64,000 bases of DNA, from contig JAVSML010001159.1 of assembly GCA_038503035.1 (NCBI GenBank), positions 62,001 to 126,000 of the forward strand. The letters run 5' to 3'. Of this stretch, positions 1 through 13,239 are shown one piece after another. This DNA is from Crocodylus rhombifer (lineage: Eukaryota > Chordata > Crocodylia > Crocodylidae). The notes under the pieces were generated by a model. It ran no database searches and was not told where the DNA came from. It was given only the letters and a program-made list of their open reading frames with translations. Within the stretch, counting starts at the first letter, position 1; the number at the start of each line of letters is the position of its first letter. Position numbers and translations under genes: made by a program.

Positions 1-105
1 TCCTCCTGTTTATTCAGGATTTGATATGGATTCAGAGATTTAGTCCCCAAATTGGGCCAGATCTCCTCTAAATCAAATCGGCTACTGAAGCTTTACACCG
101 CCCTA
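1..105. mobile_element. hAT-like family A element, right end, cut by window edge
   Basis: Ends with gaagctttacaccgcccta, close to the terminal sequence of the family A copies at 9277, 39952, 50250 and 62084. It also has the family's subterminal text of the type 'gattcagagattt..aaatcaaatcggct'. The element starts left of base 1. It abuts the antisense LINE piece at about 107. Confidence 0.75.
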
Positions 106-106
106 G

Positions 107-700
107 TTTCCATCAATCAACATGCGTACATTCCATGTACCTAGTTTGAGGGGAATTGATTTCTTTCTTTTCCAACCGCTGAAGTGGGACCCCTGCCAGC
201 CATGGTATGCTGGCCAGGGTGAGGTGAAGCAGAAAATATTTGGGGACACCTTTTCTAGTCCCTTCCTCATTTTACGAGGTGAGCAGTGCGGTCTTGAATA
301 GGACTGCTGAGTCACTCGGGGGGGGCTGCCAAGTTCTACTGCTGCTTCTGTCCAGTAGAAAGCAACCCAAAGCCCTGTGTGCAGGTTTGCAGCTACAGCT
401 TCCACTGTGTCCACACCTGTTGCTTAGTTGCTGGCCTGTCACCACAAGGCTTGTGCTGGGTGTGAGTTGTATGCGATTTAGATTTGTGTGAGGAAGAGTT
501 GAGCAGCGTCGGCCTCATTCTTTCGTCCAAGCCAATTGGTATCCAGCGGCAGGAAAATGTCAAGATAGCTGGAGATTGGCCCAGATGCAGCAGATGACCA
601 GGACATCTTCTGTGCCTTGTCCTGCTCTGTGTGCTCCACAGTGCATTGCTGTACTGCCACCATGGCCACTGGACCATAGGAGAGTCTCATCTGCCCAGTC
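107..700 (-). mobile_element. RTE-like LINE, 5' region and first residues of endonuclease (antisense fragment)
   Basis: Read on the minus strand, 111-160 gives KLGTWNVRMLIDGN, the typical start of an APE-type LINE endonuclease. It is preceded by about 550 bases of non-coding or degenerate sequence that probably is the element's 5' region. The coding part stops where the family A transposon end begins. The clade is tentative. The left part of the LINE may continue beyond the transposon outside the window. Confidence 0.55.
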
Positions 701-2705
701 AGCCAGAGTCAGACTTTACATGCAGGGGTAGGCATGTCTCTGTCTCCCCAGAGGTTGAGAGACTGACTGAGTACCCTCACCTGGTTTGGCCCTGCTGTGG
801 CCATTGTCACATGCAGACAGCTACTTGGACCCATAGGTAAGAGTTGGATGCTGGTGAGGACCATCAGAGGAAGAGTTGCTCAGGTGAGCACAACATACTC
901 TTTCTCTGGAGGCGCTGCCTCTCCCAGACACGCCCGTTGGCATACTAAAATATTAAAAGCATTGAAATGATTATTAATTATTTGTATTATGATATCACTT
1001 AACTGAGTAAGGATTGAGGACCCGTTGTGCTTGGTGCTGTACGAAGTCAGGGTAAAAGACTATTCTTGATTTAAAGAGGTCCTTTTCTAAGCTACTTCAA
1101 TTTCTACCATAATACTTAACCCAAAATAAACCTTTGGATCATAATTCTTTGCGTTGATTTGTAATTGGAGTTCTCGTATTTTCATTCTGTAGTCACTGGA
1201 CTATCTTTTACGTTTGCATTATAGTGGCTTATCTATATTTTCAAAAAGGGAATAACCTATCTTGCCTGTACTGAAGTAATATTCTAGATATTACTCTTAT
1301 AATTCTTATACTAAGGATGTTGTATAAAACTTCAGTAAAGCTTTGTACCCCTTCTGTGGGCTTTTGAGCTGGTTCTACATGTACGCTTTCAGTTAGTATA
1401 GCAAAGCACAGCAGTTATTAGTATTCCATAGCACTTTAGGTTTTGTAATGTTTAGCTTGAAACATATCCTGTTGATGCAGACCACTTTCCTCTGAAATTA
1501 GATGGTTAGGCAGATGGTTTGCTAGTAAGTAATCTGTTTACAACTCTCAGGGTAAGCTTTGAAATATACTTTCCATGTACTCTTAAAGAAAAACTTAAAA
1601 TAGTTGGATGTTGCAGTTAGTTCTTCCTTTATGCAGCCTCATAGTTTACATTGTAACAGATTCGTGTCAGTTTTGCTTAAGCTATAAAATCTCTAGTATT
1701 TGCAGCAGGTCTTGAAGCTCAACAGGGAGAAAGCCCTTCAACCTAAGTAGTACCTTTTTGTCCAGTGAAATACCATTTAAGTTTGACTTGGAAGTAAACT
1801 TTGGAAAATCACCATTGCCCAATTCATTTGTGCCACCAGTAATATTTTTTGGTAGTGTTTTTAAAAGGTCAGACATGCAGTGTTCCCAACACAGCAACAG
1901 CTCAGGATCCCCAGAAGCACACAGGTTTTTCCAAGAGAGAGGAAGCAAACAGCACCATGCTTCCTCTGGCAGCCCACTGCCCCAGAGATGGCCCATGGAA
2001 AGTTTACATATTTCACACTACATATACAATAGCATGAGTATGGAGCAAGTCAGAATAACAAAGATTCTTATGAAAATTCTGTTAAGTACCAGGTGCTCTT
2101 GAAACAGCTTTTTACAAGGTGTCTAGGCATAATAACTGTGAAGTTTGGAGACAGGAAGTGCAGTCATGAGTGTGTTAAATACTGTGGGGCAGAGCTGTAC
2201 TGCTACCCAGAATGTCCACAGGTAGTGGATAATGGAATGACCTTCAGGGAAGGTTAGCTGTGAAAACAAGTAGGGATAACTGATGAATAAGCAGTCACAG
2301 GCCAAGCAGCAGCAGCAGCACCACCAGAATGTCTTGAGGACAGCAGATGGCAATGTTTTCCCTCCTGAAAAACCATATATATCCTTTGAAAATGCTGTTA
2401 CATGGCAAGTACAGGTTGTCACTATAATAAGTCTGGTCATACCCCAGCCATGAGTCTACAAGTCCTCAGCAGCAGAGCAGGTGGAAGAAGATGTTAGAAT
2501 CTCAATGGCTGTGAAGGCTAGTGAAGGCTGAAGCAGAGCAAGATTCTCAGCTGTCTTGGTCCTCTTGCCATTGGATCAAGGTCCCGTTCTGTCAGGAGCT
2601 GTGTGGAAGCTGATGTGCATCAGCTTCTGTAATAAAAGAAGTCATGTACAGGCATCTTCCATGAAAACAGCGTATTTTAGCACATTCCTCAAGCCTTATT
2701 CTTCA

Positions 2706-5700
2706 AGAAATACCAGCAAAGCCACACCGTTGTTTTGGGGACCTAGAACGTCAGGACCCTCATGGACAACCCAAATAATGAATGCCACACTGCAATCATG
2801 GCCTGAGAACTCAGGTGACACAACATAGATGTAGCTGCACTGAGTAAGACCTTTTGGTGACCAGCTAATGACGATGGGAAGAGGACTGAGGTCTGGAAGC
2901 TCCTAGTCATGAACTGGCACGAAGATGGCAGTTACAAGAATGTCATCTAACACTTGGACAAAACAGGAGTGCAGTTCAGCAGCTGTAACTGTGACTGAGC
3001 AGCCCTCCTTTTGGGATCTGTTCTGCTCACCCCACATTGAGTAGGGGTAGAAAAGGTGCTCTAAACATAGCCTGTCTAATACAGTATTCTATATTTCTTC
3101 CTGTATGGATAACTGTGTCCAGTTGGGATCACCTTTACTGTGGTCAGAAATACCAGCAAAGCCACACCATCATTTTGGGGACCTAGAACATCAGGACCCT
3201 CATGGACAACCCAAATAATGAATTCCCAGAGTGCCACACTGCAATCATAGCCTGAGAACTCAGGTGACACAACATAGATGTTGTTGCACTGAGTAAGACC
3301 TGGTGAGAGGGAGATGGGAAGCTCAAAGAAGTGGAGGTGGCTATACCTTTTTCTGGGAGGATAAACAGGAAGGAGAATGCCAACTTCACGGAACTGATTG
3401 TGCCATTAAGAGTAAACTCATAAACCAGCTCAGTGAATTCCCTATTGGAATTAATGAGAGCCTCATGACTCTCCATCTTAAACTAGTGGGGATCCAATAT
3501 GCCACTGCCATCAGCATGTATGCCTTGACACTGCCGATGAATCCAAGGAGGAATTGCCATCTTTGACCAAGTCCTTTCTGACGTTCTGGATGGAGACAGA
3601 CTTATTCTTCTTTGTGATTTGAATGCCAGTCAGAAGGGGCTCTAACCTCTGGGATGGAACCATCAGCAAGGAAGCAGTAGGAAAGGTCAACTCCAATGGC
3701 ATCCTCCTCTTCACCAAATCCACAGAACACAGATTCGCCATCACTGACACCCTGTTCCACCAGAAAAACAGGCACAAAACATCATGACAACACCCGTGAA
3801 CTAAGTGTTGGCACCTGATTGACTATGTCATTGTCTATGCCCAGGATTGCAAAGATGACCTTATCACCTGAGCTATTGCAGGAGCTGATGATTGCTGGAC
3901 TAGTCACCAACTCATCCACTTGGTTATGTCACTCAAATTGGCTTCCAAATGATGGCTACAACAGAAGCAATGCCAATGAAAGATCATCATTGAAGGACTC
4001 TCAGGGACCCAAACAAGCAAGATCTCTTCTACCAGGGTCTTAATGAAAAACTGGTGGATTCTAATCAAAAACAATGGGAGAATGTCAACAGCCTGTGGGG
4101 TGCCTTCAAGGCCACCATCATGAGCGCCTGTGAAGCAACACTTGGATTCTCTGCCAGGAAACATCTGGACTGGTTAGATAAGAACAACCAGGAGATCCAA
4201 GAGTTGATCGATTGCAAATGCAAAGTCTGTTGTGCTTGGCAAAATGACACCAGCTCCAAGCAAAAGAAAATGAATCTCCAACAAGCCAAGACAGAGATCC
4301 AAAGGACCCACAATATGAAGAACAAATGGTGGAAAGACAAGGTTAAGGAGATCCAACATTTCGCTGACATCGACAATATGCACAGTTTCTTTGATGCCAC
4401 CAAAACCTTCTACAGTCTGAGCACTTAGGGACCCAACCCCCTTGAGAGCTAAGGATGGAGGAGACCTGATCAAGGAAAGGGAAGCAGGCAATGCATGTTG
4501 GAAGGAGCATTTTGAAGACCTTCTCAGCCAAGACTCTGGTGTTGACGAGGGTGTTCTCTACTGTACCCTGCAACACCCAGTCAGAGGTGATCTCAGAATC
4601 CCTCCAACCCTTGATGAGGTGAAGAAAGCCTTCAAGCAGATAAAGAACACCAAGGCATCTAGAGTGAATGACATCCCCTCTGAAATCTTCAAACAGGGAG
4701 GAGAGGAGCTCACATCACTGCTCCATGTCCTCATCTTATGGATCTGGAATGATGAGAAAATCCAAAATGACCTCAGGGATGCCATGATTGTGACAGTCTT
4801 CAAGAAAGGAGACAAGTTGGACTTTGGAAACTACTGAGAGATTACCCTGCTGTACACCACAGGAAAGATCATTACGAGAACCCTCCTGAACAGTCTCCTT
4901 CCACTTGCTGAAGAATCCTCCCAGAATCTCATTGCGAGTTTAAGGCATCAAGAGGCACAAGTGATATGATCTTCAGAGCTTGCCAGCTGCAAGAGAAATG
5001 CTGGGAATAACATAAGCTTTAGATTCTGTCAGCCAAGAAGTGTTGTGGAGGATCATTCTGAAATACAGGTGCCCACTGAAATTTGTCACCATTCTCTGCC
5101 TGTTCCATGATGGTATGTGAGCAGTGGTTCTCAGTAATGGATCTATCACAGATCCCTTTGAGGTTAAAATGGGAGTTAAGCTAGGCTGCATCATCACTCC
5201 AACACTTTTCTCAATATCCCTTACTGTGTTGCTACTTCTGACCACCAGCAAGCTTCCAACCACAGGAAAGCTAAGCTACTGAATGGATGGTAAGCTGTTT
5301 AACCTTAGCCAACTCCAAGCCAAAACCAAGACCACCCCAACCTTAGTTATTGAGCTCTAATACCCTGATGATGCTGTAGTGTGTGCTCAGTTGGAAGCAG
5401 ACCTTCAGGCAATCACCACTGTGTTTACTGAGGTGTACAAGAAAATGGGATTGATACTTAACATTCAGATGACTAAGGTCCTCCACCAACAAGTTCCTGT
5501 ACTGTAATCCAGATCCACAGTAAGACTCTGGAGAAAGCTGAGTATTTCCTGTACCTCGAAAGCCATTTCTTGCAGAAGGCTGACATTGACGAAGAAATCC
5601 AACATTGCCTCAAATGTGCAAGTGTAGCCTTTGGACACTTGAAGAAATGGGTATTTGAAGATTTCAGCATCAGGCCTGAAACTAAGCTCATGGTTTATCA

Positions 5701-6330
5701 AGCAGTCATGATCTCCACCTTGCTGTACAGAGCTGATACATGGACAGCGTACAGAAGACAACTAAAATTGTCGGGAAAGTATCATCAACAGAAGATACTG
5801 TAGAATATGCTCCAAATCCAGTGTGAAGACAGATGCACCAATGTTAGATTCTTTCTGCAAGCTAGCACCACATGTGATGTTGGATCATCATCTCCTTATT
5901 AACTTTGTTGGGCTGGCCATGTCATCCAGATGTCCAGTTCTAGACTCCTGAAGCAAATGTTATTGTCCCAACTCAGCCAAAGCATACACTTAAGAGGAGA
6001 GCAAAGAAAACGCTTCAGGGATGTCCTCAAGGCCAGCTTTAAAAAATGCAACACTGATGTCAACTCATGGGAGACTATTACCCAGGACCTCCCCAGTTGG
6101 ATCTCGGTACTTTGAAACCTCGTGACAACAAAAGGAGATGGAAAGGAGTAGCAGAAACAGCGTGTCACAGACCAAATCAAGAATCCAGTGCCACCCACCC
6201 CACATGCAAACACATGTCCAACCTGCAATGGAGTCTGTTGATTCTGGATAGGTCTTGTCAGCCATCTTTGGACAGACAGATAAGACTGTCATGGAAGACA
6301 ATCATCCTCAACTGCTAGGGATTGCCAAAG
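2706..6330 (+). mobile_element. RTE-like non-LTR retrotransposon, degenerate, with duplicated endonuclease start
   Basis: Broken + strand frames carry, in order: an endonuclease start (two copies, 2706-2858 and 3146-3306), endonuclease body (GYTFFWEDKQEGE, FAIKSKL-like text at about 3340-3430), a linker (about 4050-4430), reverse transcriptase (RIPPTLDEVKKAFKQIKNTK at about 4590-4660; VTVFKKGDKLDFGNY at about 4795-4837), QYADD-like text at about 5350-5390 (now a stop-containing LSS*YPDD), and a C-terminal part (GHVIQMSSSRLLKQ, NSWETITQDLP) at about 5910-6110. A degenerate Cys/His finger-like tail follows to about 6320. Many stops and frameshifts show that it is dead. Resemblance to RTE-type endonuclease/RT proteins is from memory of the family, and the clade could be another APE-type LINE. 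Confidence 0.8.
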
Positions 6331-8373
6331 AAGAAGAATGAGAAATACCCATAACCTTATGGAGAGGATACAGAAATGATGCCTACATTGTTGGAGATTT
6401 TAAATATTGGTATTAAAACAGATGCATATAAAGGCAAAGTGAACCAAAGCAGAAGACGTTCCAGTGTTTTTACAAGGTGGCCTAATCAGGGAACTCAAGG
6501 TAGTCACTCTTTGGAAGGACAAGTATGTAACTGCAAGTATATTGTGTTGTAACAAGGCCGTGAGAATCTCATCACTATCACAAAAAAGATTCCTGAGGAC
6601 CTGCCCCCATATGTAGTTTTATACTTTTTAAAATCTTCTGGTAATAAGCAGATTTAGGTCAGGATTCTGATCTGTATCCTAGGGGTACATGCAGATATTT
6701 GCCATACCTGATCTGTGATTGTTCAAGTGAACTTTAAGCCCCATGATCGTAGATCATGTCCAGCTTGTACACCCATTCACTGATCCCAGGAGCCACATTG
6801 GCAACTAGTCTATGCAAATAAGTTGTGGGGAGGATCAGGAGGGATGTCCATCCTGGGATGGGAAGGGAGCTAAAAATAGGGTCCAGGTTTGGTGGGCAGT
6901 AGGAAGAGGACTCAGGGCTCAGGTGAGCAGCTGAGCTTTCCAAGCCTAAGGCAGCACTCCAAGCGTGCAGACTTTCAATAGAACTAGCTAATCTGTTCCC
7001 AGTCTAACTTAGCTCACCTCCTCAACAAAGTTAGATCAGGCCAGACATTTATTTATTTAATTTGTTTTTGCCCAATCTAAACTCTCTGAACATCTGTACA
7101 GATTAGCACTTAGATTGAGGTAACACTAGTTAGGCTGATTTAAGTGTAACATCAGGGCATACCCTATAAGTCCTAATGGAACCACCTTCAGCGTACACAG
7201 TTACAGTCCCTTCCCTTTCTCAGTGAAAGTATCTTGCCAGCTTGACACCATGTTTTCATGGCTTTCAGTGAAATGCCACTTATTCTATCAAACACAATAG
7301 TCCTGTGAGCTGACCAGGCCTCCATTTCCAAAGTCAATACAGTCTTTCTCATTTAATTGGAAATGGTGTGCTGTTCACTTTATTGAGTACCTGCTTCCTA
7401 AGAAAGGAGAAATACTGAAGTGTTTTCTGAAGAAAGCCTAAAAAGAAATAAAGGTGTGTGTAAGAAGCATTTACAGCTTTGGTTACGATTGTCTTCATAA
7501 CTGAAAACTCTGAAAAGAACAGTGATTTTGTAGGCAGACAGATCACGCAAGTCAATATCTACTCTCCTACTTAATGTAGTATTTGGTAGAAGAGTGCTCC
7601 AGGATCCCTTAAGTTCCTTTTCAATTCTACAGGTGTGCGTACATGCCTCCTTTCTCAGGAATATTTCCTGCTTTTGTCACATATTAAGCAGCTTGAAACA
7701 GAAGGATGTGAGCCTGCACGAGATCCTCTAATTTCATCAAGGTCTCTTATAAATGGCATTAGCTGAATTGCTTCTCAGCTTCTAAAATGTTCCTGTTTTG
7801 GAAAGCTCTTTCTTGTGGTGATCCTCAACCAAGGATTAGAATAGATTTTGTGTCTCCAGTTGCTATGGAGACTAGGAACACCCACTGTCTAACACTGAGT
7901 GTCCTAAAATGAAAATTCATAGGTAAGACTTTCGACAGCAGTCCTCCATTATAATTATCAGATGGTTATTTCCTAACTGTTCTGTAATGTTTTCTGTTTG
8001 TGGGGGAAAGTGGGGTTCAACAGAAAACCCCTTATGTCCTTTATGATATCTTCTTTTTGCTGGAAGGACAAGTGACAGGAAAGATTTTCTGTAGATGATG
8101 ACCCCAGTTCTAATCCTAGAAGTTACTCTTTTACAAATGCAAGTTCATAAAGTTTGGACAAGATGATGCCAAGGTGCAATGGAAATGTTCCATGTCAGTT
8201 TTTTCCTGTAATGAGGGAAAAGCAAAGAAAGGTATAATCAACAGATGTGGTGATGCAGGAAAAAAAATCACCAAAAAAAGGGTTGTAGCCTTGTATTGTT
8301 TTTAATGGAAGACTACCTTTGCTGTTGGCTGTAGTTTTAAGTTAAAATAGTGTGTTGGTGTTAAGTTTGATTT

Positions 8374-8390
8374 CCCCCCCCCCCCCCCCC
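8374..8390. repeat. Poly-C tract, 17 bases
   Basis: An unbroken run of C in an AT-rich intron. It is a likely site of length error in the assembly. Confidence 0.95.
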
Positions 8391-9215
8391 GTACTGACAT
8401 TTTAAAAATAATTTTGTTATTTAAACATTGTTTTTAAATGCATTTTCTTAAACTGTGTATGCTTTTAGGACACCAGGTTACCATAGAAACTGTTAGTTAA
8501 AATTCCTTATGAGCATCCTAATAATAGATTTTCAGTTGAAAGCTCACCTCTTCCTTTAAGGTCTTGAATGTATCTGTCAGCTTCCAAGTGATCAAAAACA
8601 AAAGACTGGGCTGCAGGGTTTGATTATTTTTTTATTTTAGAAGAAATGTACTGGATACTGCATTCTTAGGACATCTTTAATAGTGAGATGTGAATTCAGC
8701 TCAAGTAAATGTATCCAAGCTAGCTGTGTTGTAGCTCACTTGCTTACAGGTAGCAATAAAGGTGCAGCAACACAGATCTCAGCATAAGCTGTGCAGCCCA
8801 TTCCAGGGCTCTGAGTACTTAGAAGCTGAAGTCCTTTCTATAGCATCTACTGCTATCAATACTGAAGCTAGCTAGATGAAAACTAGCTCAGGTAAATTTT
8901 CATGTGTCCCAGTCATGCCTGTTGAATGCAGCATAAGCATATTAGCTAAATTATTACCAATACGGAGAGTCTTGATTATGGCAAGGACATGATACGGCAT
9001 ACATGAACTTATTAATGTCATTCAGAGATGCAGCGTCACTTTCACACAAGCAAAGCAACTTGGATGCTCCTTCTTCAGGTCACTGCTTTCATGCCTGTTT
9101 GTCTCTTTTTCTTACTTGTATAAATGGAATTTCTTGTTAAGACCATGTTCCTGAGCTGTCATGAGGAATTAATGCCATCATACAGTCTTGATTATTAAGA
9201 GTACAGAAGGAAACC

Positions 9216-9220
<5 letters not shown>

Positions 9221-9253
<33 letters not shown>
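9221..9253. repeat. (TG)n microsatellite
   Basis: About 16 TG units, 24 bases left of a hAT-like family A element. Confidence 0.95.
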
Positions 9254-9256
<3 letters not shown>

Positions 9257-9276
9257 AATAAAGTTTGTGCATGTGT

Positions 9277-9898
9277 TAGGCCTGTGCGAAGCACCTAGTA
9301 TCGCTTCAGATTCGGATTCAACCAATTTGGGGCACAGTGGTTCTATTCAGTGATTCAAATCACTGTCCTGAATCTGATTTGGAGATGTGGCCATGGCCAG
9401 ATCTCCAAATAGAATACGCTCCATCCTCTGCCCACCCTCCCAGCTCCCTGCTCTTGAAAAAAAAATTTTTTAAAGCACTGGATTCACTGGCTGCTTTCAG
9501 GCAGGTGGGGTGATCCCTGCTGCTCCACAGTGCCCCACGCTGCGTGGGGGGCTTTGCCATGAGCCCCCCCAATTCCTGCCCACTCTCCCAGCCCCTACCC
9601 TGACTGTCCTGCCCAGCCCAGCCCCAGTTCTATTTTTTAAAAAAAAGCCCCGCACTCACTGGCTCCTGCCAAGTTGGGGGGGTGGGGAGACATGATCCCT
9701 GCTGCATGAAGTCTGGGACCAGCTCCTTGCGATGGCAAGTGGGGACTGCCTCAGTCTCTGAAGCTCTCCAAATCTTTTCTGAATTGATTCAGACTTTTTT
9801 TATTGGTCTCCTGATTTGATTTGGATTAGGAGATTCGGCTGCCACATCGGGCTGAATCTCCTCCAAATCAAATAAGCACCCGAAGCTTTGTACAGCCC

Positions 9899-9899
<1 letters not shown>
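9277..9899. mobile_element. hAT-like family A element (non-autonomous)
   Basis: Left end taggcctgtgcgaagc and right end gaagctttgtacagccc are inverted versions of each other and match the other family A copies. Subterminal 'gattcag..aatctgattt' text is also repeated in inverted form. The GC-rich core carries two A-rich 'ttttaaaaaa..gcac' modules (9460, 9635) and a gggggctttgccatgagccccc hairpin-type motif near 9545. The right end runs straight into a (GT)n tract, so the 8-bp target duplication cannot be read with certainty. No transposase frame is present. Confidence 0.8.

Positions 9900-9963
<64 letters not shown>
9899..9963. repeat. (TG)n microsatellite
   Basis: About 32 GT units with one interruption (gtatgt near 9920). 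It begins at the last bases of the family A element. Confidence 0.95.
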
Positions 9964-9970
<7 letters not shown>

Positions 9971-11546
9971 TTACAGTCCTGTTCCACAAAGACAAGGACT
10001 AGATCCTCAAGTTTTTGTGTGGCCTACACATCTCAAATGCCTACTGACCCACTGAGTTCAGAGGAACCTATTATCTCAATTAACCTGTCTTGATCCCAAG
10101 CTAGTTATAATTTAAGTAGTTGTTAATCCCTTTTCCAGTTTTTTGTTTGTTTACTGCTATTGCTTCAAGTGATTTTCCTTGCACTGAAAAACTATATAGA
10201 AGTATAAAAATGTAAATATAAAAATGTGTTATTTTTATTAATAAAATATAATACTGACAAATAGGAAGCATGACCTTTGGGTTGCTGTGATCAGATATGG
10301 CTTGCATGCATCATTTTTATTGAGGTTATGAATCAATTAAGCTGGTAAGTTCTATACTAAATAGGAGTCTGAGAGGCATTTTTATTTATCTCTTTGCTTA
10401 GGAGAAATGTTGACCTGTTTTTTAAAATAAAGCCAATGTCAGCAAAATAAATAGCGTTATGGATGCTGTAGTTTGTACCTGAAATAGAAAATGAAGCCAT
10501 TCTTTTTTTGAAAATTACCCGTAATCAAACTTTACATCTTCAAAACTCAAAAGCACCACTAGGTACAGAAAAATCATTTCCCAAAGACATGTGGAGTTTT
10601 TTTAGAGCTACAGATTAAACCACTGTACAGTATTTGCAGACTGTAATCACATTAACAGCTTTAAGGTTTGGTTTCTATTAAGGTGGCACAAAAAAGGGTG
10701 CAAATTCTCCATCAAAGATTATCTGGATAATGAGTTGGGTGTTTATATACAGTTCAGATTTCTCAGAACACATCAGTCCCTTTCCGTTTTGATTTCATGT
10801 CCTTCTATGGTCTGAGAAGTTCTATTTCTAACGTGTCTACATTTAGAATTATAGCTTTTAATAAAGAACATTATTTAACTGTTCTTTTCTTCTTAGGGGA
10901 TTGAAGAGATGTTGTAGACGCTTTTAGGACTGATTACAAAGGATAGTCTACATGCTGTTCTCAAAAGTAACCCACTGACTGCCACACATGGCTTGGTATT
11001 GGCTTGGCACTAGCTAAAAGCTGTGGTTAGATTTTATCTTTGGGGTAGAGAAAACAGGGTGCAAAATCATAGCCCTAAATCATAGCCCTAAAGAGTTGCA
11101 TGCCAGACATCTCAGTTGCTTTACCTGTACATTTGATTTTATTACTGTTTGAGCTGCATTTTGTCTGAAATTGTAAGTTCTTTCTAATAAGGGCCAAAGC
11201 ACTTTTGGATGCTATGGAAATATGTTTATCTGACTGTTGTAAGAGTCTCTGCTGAAACACACAAATAACTGGCTTATTTATAAACAGTCCAAACAGGATT
11301 TCTTCAGTGCCAGTTTTAGAGAGCTTGGGCATATGATTGAGTCTGTGATCCATCAATTTTTATTTTGCCTCTAGCTATGATTTCAAACTAGATTCTTTCT
11401 TGAATAATTGTTGGGTAGTTTGGGGACAGGGGTTGTCTTATCCCATCTGGGTTTCAAGAAACCCAAAGTCAGTGGAGTTCTTGACTATGGAACCATACCA
11501 AATGCTAGGTATCAAGCAGTAGAAATCAGTTTCGTACTAGCATTAG

Positions 11547-12808
11547 TTCATTAGAGGCAGGTCCTGGTTCATTAGAGGCAGGTCCTGTCAGACCAACCTG
11601 GTGGCCTTCTATGACCAGGTCACCAAATCCTTAGATGCAGGGGTAGCAGTGGACATAGTCTTTCTGGACTTTCGGATGGCCTTCGACACTGTCTCTCACC
11701 CCGTTCTCATTAAAAAACTGGGGGACTGTGGTGTTGACACCCACACAGTCAAATGGGTCACTAACTGGCTGGAGGGCCGCACCCAGAGAGTGGTGGTGGA
11801 TGGGTCATTTTCCGCTTGGAGGGTTGTGGGTAGTGGGGTTCCGCAGGGCTCGGTTCTCGGGCCTGCACTGTTCAACATCTTTATCGGTGACTTGGACAAG
11901 GGGGTAAAAAGTACCCTGTTCAAATTTGCTGATGACACTAAGATGTGGTCACGCTAGAAGGAAGGAATAGGCAACAATCGGACCTAGACAGGTTACAGGG
12001 GTGGGCGGATGAGAATAGGATGGGATTCAACACTGACAAGCGCAAGGTGCTGCACCTGGGGAGGAAGAACCATCAGCTTACCTACAAGCTGGGGAACTCC
12101 CTTCTTGTCAGTACAGAGGCAGAAAAGGATCTTGGAGTCATCATTGATGCCAAGATGAACATGGGCCGGCAGTGTAGGGATGCAGTCAGGAAGGCCAACC
12201 TTACCTTGTCATGCATCCACAGATGCATCTCTAGCAGGGCCAAGGAGGTGATCCTCCCCCTCTGTGCGGCACTGGTCAGGCCGCAGTTGGAGTACTGCGT
12301 CCAGTTCTGGGCACCGCACTTCAGGAGGGATCTGGACAGCATGGAGAGGGTCTAGAGCAGGGCCACTTGCATGATCAGGGGAAAGCATGGCAGACCCTAT
12401 GAGGAGAGGCTACGGGACCTGAACCTGTTCAGCCTGCACAAGAGAAGGCTGATGGGGGATCTAGTGGCCTGTTACAAACTAGTCAGAGGGGACCAGCAGG
12501 CACTGGGGGAGTCCCTGTTCCCCCGAGCACTACCAGGAGTGACTAGAAATAATGGTCACAAGCTGGCAGAGGGTAGCTTCAGACTAGACATCAGGAGGTG
12601 CTACTTCACTGTCAGGGCGGCCAGGATCTGGAACCAACTTCCAAGCGAAGTGGTGCAGGCTCCTACCCTGGGGGTCTTTAAGACAAGGCTAGACAAACAC
12701 CTTGCTGGGGTCGTTTGACCCCAGTACACTTTCTTGCCATGGCAGGGGGTCAGACTTGATGATCTGCTCAGGTCCCTTCTGACCCTACTAACTATGAAAC
12801 TATTAACA
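11547..12808 (+). mobile_element. CR1 LINE, 5'-truncated, fairly well kept
   Basis: Reverse transcriptase C-terminal half. The frame at 11601-11957 has [20 protein letters not shown] and [20 protein letters not shown], with the FADD catalytic motif at 11925-11936. A shift moves the reading to 11945-12718, with one stop at 12353-12355, giving DLGVIIDAKMNMG, RPQLEYCVQFWAPHF, EERLRDLNLFSLHKRRL and a normal C-terminal end. The 3' tail with 'ccatggcagggggtcagacttgatgatct' and ending 'ctatgaaactatt' is the CR1 type. The endonuclease half is missing, as in most CR1 copies. The 5' edge has a 20-base direct duplication. Confidence 0.95.
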
Positions 12809-13239
12809 AGTTTCGTCTTTTTTTTCCATGGGACTAGAAATGAGCGCTTTGGCAAAAACGGATCCAATGATGCCACCTAAATCACTCAGTTTAGAAAGAA
12901 AGTTGCCAGAAAACTGAAGGAAGCAGTTACATGGTTTCCAAATCTTCCTGAAAGCAAGTGGTAATAGGGAGAAATGCTGTTACGTGGGGAAGGCCAAATA
13001 GTATTTGTGTTTTGCAAAAAATTCCAGTGGGAGCATAAAGAGGAATCAAAACTTCTGGACAATGTTATTAAAATTTTAAGGAATATTTTGATCCTGTTGG
13101 GAATGTTCCTTGAGAGAGAACATTTTCTTAAAGAAATCTCCAAAGAATGTTTTTTCTAATTTTTTTCTGTAGCCATTAGCTTATTGCCCTTTTAATGAAA
13201 CCAAGTCTAGGAAATTTGAAAAGTTTAATGACAAACTAA

